Shown one piece after another: positions 51,174 to 58,710 of a stretch of 64,000 nucleotides of DNA. The first letter of the stretch is position 1. Each line of letters opens with the position of its first letter. The notes below the pieces were generated by a model that was not told the origin of the DNA, ran no database searches, and was given only the letters and a program-made list of their open reading frames with translations. A program made the translations under genes and the position numbers. This stretch comes from RH-chloro-G1 sp003670575 (GTDB lineage: Bacteria; Chloroflexota; Dehalococcoidia; UBA2979), in the NCBI GenBank assembly GCA_947499615.1, contig CANMOP010000002.1, positions 1 to 64,000 of the forward strand, read 5' to 3'.

Positions 51174-52169
51174 ATGCCAGCATCCGCCGTCATCGTTGGG
51201 ATCGCGTGTGCACTGGAGGCGGCGGACATTGCGCGCCTGGAGGCGCTCGACCCGCGCATCGCGGTGCGCGTCATCGCGCCGGAGGCGCTGGCGGATGCCG
51301 CGAGCGCGCAGGCGGTCCTCGCGAACATCGAGGGCATTGAGGTGCTGCTGACGCCCCGCTGGCCCTGGCCCACGGCCGCCATTGGGGTCGCGTTCCCGCC
51401 GAGCCTGCGTTGGGTGCAGTTCGCGCACGACGATGGCAGCACTGTCATGCACCTGCGCGATGGACGCATCGAGTCGACGACGTCCGCCGATTCACGCGCG
51501 GCTGCCCTCGCGGAGTGGGTGCTCACCGACATGCTGCTGTTCGCCAAGCGCTGGCCGGAAGCGCTGCGCCACCAGCACGCGCACGAATACGCTCGCTTCA
51601 TGCCCGGCGAGCTTGCCGGTGCCACGGTCGGCATCGTCGCCGCCGGAGCGATCGGCGCGGAGATAGCGTGGCGGGCTAGCCTGTTCGACTGTCGCGTGCT
51701 CGTGATGTGGCCGTCCGATGCTGATGCACTGCCCGAGGCCGACGAGGCCGACGAGGCCGGCGGGATGCACGAGGTACTGTCGCGGGAGCAGTTGCCGCGA
51801 CTGCTCGCGGAGAGCGACTACCTCGTGCTGGCGTCGTCCGCGACTGCGGCCACCCGCAATCTCATCGACGCGGCGGCATTGCGCGCGATGAAGTCGAGCG
51901 CCGTGCTGATCAACGTCGGTGGCGGCGAACTCGTCGATGAGGCGGCGCTCGTCGAGGCTCTGCGCACGGGCGCGATCGCGGGCGCGGCGCTGGGCTTGAC
52001 CGCTCAAGAGCCGTTGCCGCCGGACAGCCCGCTGTGGGATGCACCGAACCTCGTGCTGACCCCGCGCGCCGACCGGAGTGAGCTCGGGGATGTCACGCGT
52101 GCGACCGATGTCTTTTTGGAGCACCTGCGTCGCTACCTCGCGGGCCAGCCGCCGACGAGCGACATCTAG
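51174..52169 (+). CDS. D-2-hydroxyacid dehydrogenase-like protein missing catalytic residues
   Basis: A 331-residue protein with the fold of D-2-hydroxyacid dehydrogenases. Cofactor motif VGIVAAGAIGAE near 152 (one Gly of GxGxxG changed to Ala). The catalytic Arg (usual N-x-x-R-G) is Gly at 250 (NVGGGELVDE), and the general-base His is Arg at 298 (LVLTPRADRS); the Glu is kept (QEPLPPDSPLW). A short EAD repeat sits at 189-196. ATG 51174 is the only start matching the family. It could be an inactive or altered enzyme. Confidence 0.82.
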   Translation: MPASAVIVGIACALEAADIARLEALDPRIAVRVIAPEALADAASAQAVLANIEGIEVLLTPRWPWPTAAIGVAFPPSLRWVQFAHDDGSTVMHLRDGRIESTTSADSRAAALAEWVLTDMLLFAKRWPEALRHQHAHEYARFMPGELAGATVGIVAAGAIGAEIAWRASLFDCRVLVMWPSDADALPEADEADEAGGMHEVLSREQLPRLLAESDYLVLASSATAATRNLIDAAALRAMKSSAVLINVGGGELVDEAALVEALRTGAIAGAALGLTAQEPLPPDSPLWDAPNLVLTPRADRSELGDVTRATDVFLEHLRRYLAGQPPTSDI

Positions 52170-52207
52170 GCATTGCACGGGGCTGCGGGCGCACTGGTCG
52201 GATATCT

Positions 52208-52254
52208 GACCCCCTCCCGCTAAACGGGGGAGGGCTACGGTGGGGGTCTCCCCG
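52208..52254. repeat. G/C-rich interspersed repeat, copy 5 (partial)
   Basis: CCCCCTCCCGCTAAACGGGG, then GAGGGCTACGGTGGGGGTC. This is the right-hand half of the larger copies. It ends 20 bases before the VOC gene stop. Confidence 0.7.
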
Positions 52255-52274
52255 GCGACGCTGGTCTCGGTCGG

Positions 52275-52535
52275 TCACACCGTCGAGGCGGGCCTCCCGC
52301 GGGAGGCCCGCCTGCGACTCAGCACCAGTACGTTGCCGTCGGGATCAGCGAAGTCCGCCGTGCCCTCGGGCTGCGAGAGGAACAGCCGCACCCCGCCGCA
52401 GTCGAAGAACGCGAGCGTCCCGAACGTGAAGAGGTGCGGCAGCTCCAGCGTGTCGCGGTAGAACGCCTCGGCGCGTGCCACGTCGCGCACGAGCAGGCTC
52501 ACCTGCCCGAGGCCCTCTATCCCCGGTCCCGGCAC
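52275..52535 (-). CDS. VOC-fold protein with internal deletion
   Basis: An 86-residue remnant of the glyoxalase/VOC fold. The first beta-alpha-beta-beta unit is normal (QVSLLVRDVARAEAFYRDTL, LFTFGTLAFFDCGGVRLFL) and the last strand keeps FADPDGNVLVLS. The middle of the second unit (about 35-40 residues holding the 'DDIDA' helix) is missing, so FLSQPEGT joins directly to ADFADPDGN. Codon frame is kept. The GTG has TAGGAGGG just upstream, so it is expressed. Either it is a decayed gene or it is a novel mini-fold that dimerises. Confidence 0.7.
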   Translation of the reverse strand: MPGPGIEGLGQVSLLVRDVARAEAFYRDTLELPHLFTFGTLAFFDCGGVRLFLSQPEGTADFADPDGNVLVLSRRRASRGRPASTV

Positions 52536-52545
52536 CGCGGCCCTC

Positions 52546-53160
52546 CTAGCGGATTTGTGAGAACGTGGCCGGCAGCGCGATCGCGTTCTGCTGCGAGACG
52601 ATGAACTCGCGGGTGCGCGGCGGCCAGTGGCCGGACGCGGCAACTTCCGCGCGGACGCGCACTCGCTCGTTGAGGTCGTTGTACGCCCAGATGTGGATCC
52701 ACTCGTGCAGTTGGCCCAGCTGCGTGACGCCGGCGAACACCAGCGGCGAGTGCGTGACGCGTTCCGCGATCGGCCCCGCCCACAGCGTCGCGACCTGGTC
52801 GCCCGCACCCGGCTTCAACTGGTACGTGCGAATCTCGAAGATCGGGCCGATCTCGCGCGGCTCCAACGAGGGGCTGAACGATGCCGGCGCGAGGATCTTC
52901 GACTCCTGTGTCAGCACAAGGTCCTCGCCATCGGGGGGCCACACGCCGGGCTTCAGCGCCGCGCGGCGCACCTCGTCACGCTGGGCCATCGACTCGTAGG
53001 GCCACAGGTGGATGACCTGGTTCAGCGTCCCGATGTCGGTGTGCCACCACGCCGCGAGCGGGGAGAACTGCGTGCGGTGCTCCAGCCCTGCCGCCACGCG
53101 CTGCTCGTACTCCGCAGTGGCGCCGGGGCGAAGGTTGTAGGTGCGCATCTCGACGATCAT
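52546..53160 (-). CDS. Two-domain NIPSNAP protein
   Basis: A 204-residue protein with two NIPSNAP units in tandem. Domain 1 starts VEMRTYNLRPGATAEYEQRV with HLWPYESMAQRDEVRRAAL; domain 2 starts FEIRTYQLKPGAGDQVATLW with HIWAYNDLNERVRVRAEV. The conserved Trp-Tyr pairs are kept. The ATG at 53160 has GGGAGA. The VOC gene follows 10 bases later, so it is an operon. Function is unknown. Confidence 0.87.
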   Translation of the reverse strand: MIVEMRTYNLRPGATAEYEQRVAAGLEHRTQFSPLAAWWHTDIGTLNQVIHLWPYESMAQRDEVRRAALKPGVWPPDGEDLVLTQESKILAPASFSPSLEPREIGPIFEIRTYQLKPGAGDQVATLWAGPIAERVTHSPLVFAGVTQLGQLHEWIHIWAYNDLNERVRVRAEVAASGHWPPRTREFIVSQQNAIALPATFSQIR

Positions 53161-53221
53161 CGTGGTCTCCCGTCCCCGCTCGCCTCGCGAGTGTTCGTGG
53201 CTCTCAGAAGGAACCAATAAC

Positions 53222-53251
53222 ACAGGCCCGACAGCATGCTGTCGGGCCTGT
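53222..53251 (-). terminator. Perfect 30-base palindrome terminator
   Basis: ACAGGCCCGACAGCA and its exact inverse (53222-53236 and 53237-53251) have no loop bases. On the minus strand it is followed by GTTATTGGTT, so it probably ends the metallophosphoesterase gene 40 bases upstream. Confidence 0.75.
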
Positions 53252-53292
53252 ACTGTATCGCGTTTCGGTACCGCGTTGCCGCGAAGTGTTGG

Positions 53293-54063
53293 CTAGAACG
53301 CGGCGTCGTGCTCCCCCAGTTCCTGCTGGAACTGGCCGATCTCGGCGGTCCACGTCTCTGTGTCCAGGATCGCGTACGTCCGGCGGATCGGGAACTCCGG
53401 GTTGCGCGGCTGGCCGAGCGATCCAGGATTGATCACCAGAGTGTCGCCGATCTGTGCGATCACCGGCTGGTGGGTATGCCCCACGACGAGGATGTCCGCC
53501 TTCGATTCCGGCAGGTCGCTGTTGTCGGTGCTGCGCACGCGGATCGCGCCGGAGCCCTGGTCGTTCCCGCTGGAGTCGTAGGTCGCGAGGTTGTCCGAGA
53601 CGACGCGGCCGTCCTGCATCACGATGGTCTCGATGCGCTCCAGTTCGCCGCTGGAGTGGTGGCGCATGGCCTTCACGGCCTTCTGCACCATGCCGGAGTG
53701 GTAGACCTCGCGGCCACCGCCGGTCGGATCCATTGGGCTGGTGTGCATCATGACGATGGTGCGGCCCTCGATGTGCAGTTCGATCACGGAGGGCATCTCC
53801 TCCAGAGCGACCAGGTGCTCCTGGGTGATCTTGCCGGAGGCGCGGAGGGCCGCTCCGGCGGAGGAGGCGACTGCCTGCTCATGGTTGCCGCGTACGGTCA
53901 GGAAGTTGTAGTCCCGCAGTATGTCGAAGATCTCGTTGGAGAATCGGTACTGCAGCACGTTGTCCCCGGCGCTGAGCCAGAGATCCATTGGGCCCATGTC
54001 GTCCAGGGCGCGCTTGAACGCCGTGATATCGCAGTGAATGTCCGAAACGATGCCGATCTTCAT
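53293..54063 (-). CDS. Calcineurin-like metallophosphoesterase (YfcE/MJ0936 type)
   Basis: A 256-residue phosphodiesterase. Metal sites: GIVSDIHCDI (D8, H10), WLSAGDN, RGNHEQ, MMHTSPMD and VVGHTHQPV. All are intact. An insert at about 150-185 (KAMRHHSSGELERIETIVMQ) is longer than in the 189-residue paralogue at 55339. ATG 54063 has GGAGGA at ideal distance. It probably acts on a cyclic or small phosphodiester. It is followed by a strong terminator. Confidence 0.87.
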   Translation of the reverse strand: MKIGIVSDIHCDITAFKRALDDMGPMDLWLSAGDNVLQYRFSNEIFDILRDYNFLTVRGNHEQAVASSAGAALRASGKITQEHLVALEEMPSVIELHIEGRTIVMMHTSPMDPTGGGREVYHSGMVQKAVKAMRHHSSGELERIETIVMQDGRVVSDNLATYDSSGNDQGSGAIRVRSTDNSDLPESKADILVVGHTHQPVIAQIGDTLVINPGSLGQPRNPEFPIRRTYAILDTETWTAEIGQFQQELGEHDAAF

Positions 54064-54404
54064 GGTCGTCCTCCGTCCAGTGCCGTCCCGCGTCCGTTGC
54101 TCGTGCACATGCACAGCGCCGGTGCGCCGGTGCGGATTGAACTTCGTCCCGGCATGGCTCATGCGCGGGATCCCACCTGGTGGTGTGCGCCGAGGCGCCG
54201 CCGTGATGCTCGGTGCCGACCCTGCAACACGCTCGCCATCCGCTCGCCTGCGCTGTACGCGCGGCGGCTGACTGGATCAGCGGAGGTCCACAGTGCCGGG
54301 TGATGCGACCCACCAGCAGGCGGGATGCATCGCAACTGGCCAACCGGCCAGTTGAATACCATCGGGCGGCCCACATTGTAACCCGGGGATGTGCTCTGGC
54401 GCCT
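54064..54404. other. Intergenic region with a hairpin
   Basis: AACTGGCC at 54334-54341 pairs with GGCCAGTT at 54346-54353 over AACC. It lies 50 bases after the hotdog operon stop on the minus strand and may end it. The rest has no gene: frames are Arg-rich and without motifs. A promoter for the phosphoesterase should be here, but I see none clearly. Confidence 0.45.
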
Positions 54405-54818
54405 CTACTCGCGAGGCGGCTCGATGGCGAGGCTGATCGTGGCGCGGGCGTTCAGCGTCCCGGCCTCCGGGTCGGACAGTTCCACGTCGACGACGGCCAG
54501 CCGGCCACCGCGCCGGAGCAAGCGAGCCTCCACCGCTGTCAGCGCGCCACGCGCCGCCGAGAGGTAGGAGACGCTCAACTCCTGAGTCGGTCCGGCGCGC
54601 TCCCCGGACTCCAGTACGGTGTCCAGGCAGAGGCGGGCGGCGGATTCCATGAACGCCGCTACCATCCCCCCGTTGATCGAGGCGCGCACCCCGCGCAGCT
54701 TTACCGCCTCTTGCCGCACATCAATGCGGGCGCGGCCCTCGGCGGCCTCCGCGATGCGGAGTTGGAAGAGGCGCGGGAAGGGTTGCGCCTCCCATGCTGC
54801 GATCTGTTCCGGGGTCAC
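54405..54818 (-). CDS. PaaI-type hotdog thioesterase
   Basis: A 137-residue hotdog protein that probably hydrolyses acyl-CoA esters. The key segment is KLRGVRASINGGMVAAFMESAARLCL, with GGMVAAFME typical of the catalytic helix of PaaI enzymes. It ends in a beta-sheet (GALTAVEARLLRRGGRLAVVDVEL). GTG 54818 overlaps the stop of the upstream thioesterase gene (GTGA). Substrate not known; it is the last gene of a three-gene operon. Confidence 0.84.
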   Translation of the reverse strand: MTPEQIAAWEAQPFPRLFQLRIAEAAEGRARIDVRQEAVKLRGVRASINGGMVAAFMESAARLCLDTVLESGERAGPTQELSVSYLSAARGALTAVEARLLRRGGRLAVVDVELSDPEAGTLNARATISLAIEPPRE

Positions 54819-55342
54819 TGGGCTGCACCGCGCGGCGGCTCGGTTGCGCCCTCGTTCGAGGTTGCGGGGCGGTCGCCCTTGGGGCGTAGCGAATAGGCGC
54901 TGAGCCCGTGTGCGATCATCGCGCCGCTGCGGTCACGCGCGGTCATCTCCGCCAGCGCCTGGAACTCGCCCCAATGCGTCACGCGAGCTTCCACGTCGAC
55001 GGGGGAGCGCGGCGGCGAGAGGAAGTTCATGTGCAGGCTGGCCGTGCCGTTACCTTGCTGCCGGGTGGTGTCCACGCCGGAGTTGGCGGCCGCGACGGCG
55101 GCGATGTCGGCGGCGTACAACAGCCCCGCCATGAAGTGCGAGGGGTCGTTGTCCCGCTCATCGCCGTACGGCTGCTCGACGACGAAGTGCGCGTAGGAGC
55201 GCTGCACGTCGATGGCGCGCACGCCGAGGGCGCGGGCCTGTTCGGTGTCCCAGCGGCTCAACCACCGTTCGCGATCGGCGGGCGTCAGCGGTGGGAGTGG
55301 CGGCCGCGCCGGCGGCGAGGGCTCCTGCTCGCCCGTGGTCAC
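54815..55342 (-). CDS. Hotdog-fold thioesterase-like protein
   Basis: A 175-residue protein with a hotdog fold: GLLYAADIAAVAAANSG is the central helix, TASLHMNFLSPPRSPVDVEA and FQALAEMTARDRSGAMIAHG are the strands. The Pro-rich N-terminus of 25 residues is extra. It is more distant from PaaI than its neighbour, and the two may form a heterodimer. GTG 55342 overlaps the phosphoesterase stop (GTGA). Confidence 0.8.
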   Translation of the reverse strand: MTTGEQEPSPPARPPLPPLTPADRERWLSRWDTEQARALGVRAIDVQRSYAHFVVEQPYGDERDNDPSHFMAGLLYAADIAAVAAANSGVDTTRQQGNGTASLHMNFLSPPRSPVDVEARVTHWGEFQALAEMTARDRSGAMIAHGLSAYSLRPKGDRPATSNEGATEPPRGAAQ

Positions 55343-55908
55343 CCCGCCAGCCCGGCATGCTGCCCGGCCGGCGCGGCCAATTCGCCGATGCCGTACGCGC
55401 GCCGCTCGCCATCGATCAGGTCGATGATTTCGCACTCGGGGCGCTGCCCGCGCTCCAGCGTCAGGTAGCCGATGTGCCCGGGCCGCGGGGCGCGGTTACG
55501 CGGCAGCGTGGCGCTGCCGGCGTTGATGCAGAGCGCGCCGTAGGCCATCTCCACCTCTTCCAGGTGGGAGTCGCCGTGCACGACGATGTCCGCCCAGCTG
55601 CCACCAAGCATGTCGGACAGCCATTCCTTGCTTGCGGTCAGCGGCTCGAAGACGTGGAGCAGGGCGATGCGGAAGCCCTCGACCTCGATGAAGTGCACTG
55701 GCTTCACGCGAGGATCCTCGGTGAGGTGGCCGTCGTGGTTACCCTGGGCCGCGTACACCGGCGCGATGGTCTCCAGTTCATCGAGCACGCGCGACAGCAC
55801 GATGTCGCCGGCGTGCAGGATCAGGTCAACGCCGCGCAATGCCTCCAACACCTCTGGGAAGAGCGGTGCGACCGGGACGTGCGTGTCTGAGATCAGTCCG
55901 ATGCGCAT
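55339..55908 (-). CDS. Metallophosphoesterase (YfcE-like, short)
   Basis: A 189-residue phosphodiesterase. Metal ligands: GLISDTHVPV, HAGDIV, QGNHDG, LLHVFEP and VVHGDSHLEE, the last replacing GHTH with GDSH. It lacks the insert of the paralogue at 53293. ATG 55908 has GAAGGGGC upstream. The stop is shared with the thioesterase start, so it opens the three-gene operon. Its pairing with hotdog enzymes is unexpected. Confidence 0.87.
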   Translation of the reverse strand: MRIGLISDTHVPVAPLFPEVLEALRGVDLILHAGDIVLSRVLDELETIAPVYAAQGNHDGHLTEDPRVKPVHFIEVEGFRIALLHVFEPLTASKEWLSDMLGGSWADIVVHGDSHLEEVEMAYGALCINAGSATLPRNRAPRPGHIGYLTLERGQRPECEIIDLIDGERRAYGIGELAAPAGQHAGLAG

Positions 55909-55990
55909 GGCGCCCCTTCGTCGGTGTGGTGCTCGCGGTGACAGCAGGATGATACGACACGCGAAGTTGCCGGGCGGCACCGGCTCGCGG

Positions 55991-57217
55991 TTAGGCCATG
56001 GCCTGCGAGGACTCGAGCACCGGCTCGCGCACCATGATCAGGACGAACCCAGCGAGCGCCGCGAAGGTGAGTCCGATCACCACAAACGCCAGATTCAGTG
56101 ACGCCGCCCCGAGCGCCGCGGCGGCGATCGGCCCCGCCATCAGGGCGAGTGCCTGCGCACTGCTCGCGATCCCGAAGCCGGTGCCTCGACGTTCGCGGCT
56201 GACGTTGGTGGCGATCAGCGTGTTGGTGATAGGGATCATCGCGGCCTGCAACAACGAGGCGAAGGAGAACACGACGATGAACTCGGCGGAGCTGCTTGCC
56301 AGTGCCAGGCCTGCGCTGGCCGCGCCAGCCAGCAGGGAGGCCACCATCAGCGTGGGGCGCAGTCGCCCCGGTCGGAGGAACCAGCGGCTGATGAGCAACA
56401 GTCCCGCGACGGCCGCCGCGCCACTGATGGTGAACGCCAGTCCTGCGATCCACGCTACGTTCTGGTGCCCCTCAATGTCCTGGAGCGCGAGCGGCGTGAT
56501 CAGTCGGACCAGCTGATTCAGGGCGAAGACCAGGAAGAAGATGAACACCGCGAAGTAGAACTGGCGTGGCAGTGTCCGCCAGAGGGCGCGCGCGGGCGCA
56601 GCGGGGGCGTCGCCCGCCGCGGCCTGCTGGCGCGGACGCACCTCGTCCCGGGGCACGAAGATCAGCACCACGGCTGCCGCCAGCAGCGGGAGCGCCGCGC
56701 CGGCCACCATGGAGCCGCGGAACCCGAGGAACAGCACCAGCGCTGCCCCCAGCGCGGGGCCCAGCGTGGTTCCCAGGTACTGGCCGCCGGTGACCAGCCC
56801 CAGGCTGGCGCTCATTCGCTCTTCCGGCACGCTGACGCTCATCAGCGCTACGGCCGCCGGATTGAACCCGGAGAACAGTCCCTGACACGCGAATGCGATG
56901 GCGATGTGCCATGGCGTCTGGGCCGCTGCGACGATCAGGATCGTCCCGGACGCGAAGCAGAGGGTTCGGACAAACATCGGCTTGCGGCCGTAGCGGTCGG
57001 AGATCACACCCCAGATTGGGCCTGACACGATGCGTGCGACGCCGAGCGCCGAGTTTGCGACGGCCGTCCAGAACAGGGCGCTGGCTCGGTCGCCCGCGCC
57101 AATCTCCTGCATGTAGAGCGGCAGCAACGGGATCCAGAAGTTCATCGCCATGGAGGCGATCGTGACCCCGGCCGCGATGCTCAAGGTGGTTGCGCGAACG
57201 CTGCGGGTAGATGTCAC
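55991..57217 (-). CDS. MFS transporter (drug-efflux-like)
   Basis: A 408-residue transporter with about 12 helices. The motif A-like loop is SDRYGRKPMFVRT between helices 2 and 3; FSGFNPAAVALMSVSVPEERM lies around helices 4 and 5; the second half has RERRGTGFGIASSAQALAL. The central cytoplasmic loop (about 190-215) is acidic then basic. GTG 57217 is the first start in frame. No regulator is adjacent; the substrate is unknown, drug or sugar. Confidence 0.88.
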   Translation of the reverse strand: MTSTRSVRATTLSIAAGVTIASMAMNFWIPLLPLYMQEIGAGDRASALFWTAVANSALGVARIVSGPIWGVISDRYGRKPMFVRTLCFASGTILIVAAAQTPWHIAIAFACQGLFSGFNPAAVALMSVSVPEERMSASLGLVTGGQYLGTTLGPALGAALVLFLGFRGSMVAGAALPLLAAAVVLIFVPRDEVRPRQQAAAGDAPAAPARALWRTLPRQFYFAVFIFFLVFALNQLVRLITPLALQDIEGHQNVAWIAGLAFTISGAAAVAGLLLISRWFLRPGRLRPTLMVASLLAGAASAGLALASSSAEFIVVFSFASLLQAAMIPITNTLIATNVSRERRGTGFGIASSAQALALMAGPIAAAALGAASLNLAFVVIGLTFAALAGFVLIMVREPVLESSQAMA

Positions 57218-57298
57218 GCGACCTCACTCGCTCAGCGCGCGGGCTTCCCCATACGCGCGGCGCCGGAGCCCCCCAGGCGGAACGTCGACGCTGAGAGG

Positions 57299-58183
57299 CT
57301 ACTGGTGTGCGGCCAGTACGACCAGCGCGGTCAGACCGAACAGCGCGACCGAGGCAAGCAGCGCCCCGTCGCGAAAGATCAGCTCGTCGACGTTCCGGTC
57401 CGGCTGGCGCTCCGCGATCCAGCGGAACCGGAGCAGCCCGTACAGGACGATCGGCAGGGTGACGAGCATCGAATGGTCGCGGGGCAGGTTCGGGGCGGTC
57501 GTGACATACATCGCGTACGCCACCACGGTCGCCGAGGTTGCCACGGAGATCACCTGGTCCAGGTATGCGGGCGTGTACTGATCCAACACCGAGCGGCGTG
57601 CCTCGTCGGGCTTCGCGGGCAATGGCAGGGCGATCTTCTGTCGACGCTTCACGGTGACGAGTAGCAGCGCCCCGAGCATGGTCACGATGAATATCCACGG
57701 CGAGACCGGCACGGCGATCGCCGCCGCGCCCGCGATGGCGCGCAACTCGAAGCCGGAGGCGACCGCCAGCAGATCGACGACGACCAGGCGCTTCAGCAGC
57801 AGCGAGTAGCACACCGTCAGCGCCACGTACGTGGTGGCCACCACGAAGAACAGGCTGCCGAGCCACGCTGCGCCCGCCAGCCCCAGCACGGCCAGTGTCC
57901 CGCCGATGCTGACCGCGGATCCCTTCGAGAGTTGTCTGGCCGCGACCGGGCGGGCGCGCTTGCGTGGATGCGCGCGGTCGGAGGCGGCATCCGCAGCGTC
58001 GTTCACGAAGTACATCGCGGACGCCAGCAGGCAGAAGATCAGGAACCCGGCGGTGGCCTGCAGCAGCATCGGCAGCCATTGGTCGGTCGATCGCCACGAC
58101 CAGGATGCGCCGGCGGAGAAGACAAACGCCGCGTACAGCAGTGCGTTCTTCGGCCATTGTCCGGGACGTGCCGTGACCAGCAT
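57299..58183 (-). CDS. UbiA-family prenyltransferase (decaprenyl-phosphate phosphoribosyltransferase-like)
   Basis: A 294-residue membrane enzyme with 8-9 helices. The first Asp motif is VNDAADAASDRAHPRKRARP at 60-79 (NDxxDxxxD binds Mg-prenyl phosphate). RPGQWPKNALL near the N-terminus and the Asp-rich second loop LDQYTPAYLDQV suggest the subgroup that moves phosphoribose to decaprenyl phosphate for arabinan synthesis. A GTG at 58345 would add a disordered N-terminus. I prefer ATG 58183 because it gives the family length. Substrate is inferred. Confidence 0.78.
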   Translation of the reverse strand: MLVTARPGQWPKNALLYAAFVFSAGASWSWRSTDQWLPMLLQATAGFLIFCLLASAMYFVNDAADAASDRAHPRKRARPVAARQLSKGSAVSIGGTLAVLGLAGAAWLGSLFFVVATTYVALTVCYSLLLKRLVVVDLLAVASGFELRAIAGAAAIAVPVSPWIFIVTMLGALLLVTVKRRQKIALPLPAKPDEARRSVLDQYTPAYLDQVISVATSATVVAYAMYVTTAPNLPRDHSMLVTLPIVLYGLLRFRWIAERQPDRNVDELIFRDGALLASVALFGLTALVVLAAHQ

Positions 58184-58710
58184 TGCTCGCAGCCAATGGG
58201 TGGTCGGGGGTGCGGCGGCTCGGTTGCTTCGGGGCGTGGGGGCGTGGGGTCGACCCGTGCCGTCCGAGGTGGTGCCGAGCCTGTCATCGCGTGCTCCCGC
58301 TCGGTGGCGCGTCGCCGCCTCGGTCGGCGGGTGTCGAGGCGCCACTCCAGCATAGCAAGGCAGCGCGGGAGGTCGCTCGGCAGGTACGGACTGGGAGCGA
58401 CCTCCCGCGCCGTCTCGGGCAGAGGGTCAGCGACAGCAAACGGGCCGGGTGCATGGAGGTGCACTCGGCCCGTTTGCCCCAGAGAGATACCCCCAAGGTT
58501 GCTCACGCCTCGGGATGAGCTGGCGATCGGCGCCCGCGCGGCTCGTGCCAACGCGGGACATCGCGAGTATGCCGATCGCGCATGAAAAATACAAACATGA
58601 TTTACGGTCACCGGCGCCATGCCTCCCCACGACGCCGCCAACCCTGTTGCGAGGTATTGACAATGCGAGCACACTGATAATCGATTAACCCCTGACTGTG
58701 AGGTGCCGAG
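58184..58710. promoter_or_regulatory. Intergenic region with two inverted repeats and a promoter
   Basis: Arms 58363-58378 and 58395-58410 are perfect 16-base inverted repeats around a 16-base spacer. Arms 58438-58453 and 58460-58475 are 16 bases with one mismatch around TGGAGG. Both may fold in the RNA and stop transcription or bind a regulator. TTGACA at 58658-58663 with TAATCG 15 bases later is a plausible promoter of the IPT/TIG gene. An A/T-rich patch (58580-58610) is unlike the surroundings. Confidence 0.5.

Noticed and set aside
49459..51340. Long frames opposite the carboxypeptidase and the GT-C gene
   Set aside because: Low-complexity Ala/Arg/Gly sequences without domains; the minus-strand genes have all catalytic motifs.
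51738..51764. Nine-base tandem repeat in the dehydrogenase gene
   Set aside because: It is in frame and codes for an EAD repeat in a surface loop; it does not break the gene.
24814..52254. CRISPR arrays
   Set aside because: The G/C-rich repeats are single, widely spaced and palindromic, with no regular spacers and no cas genes.
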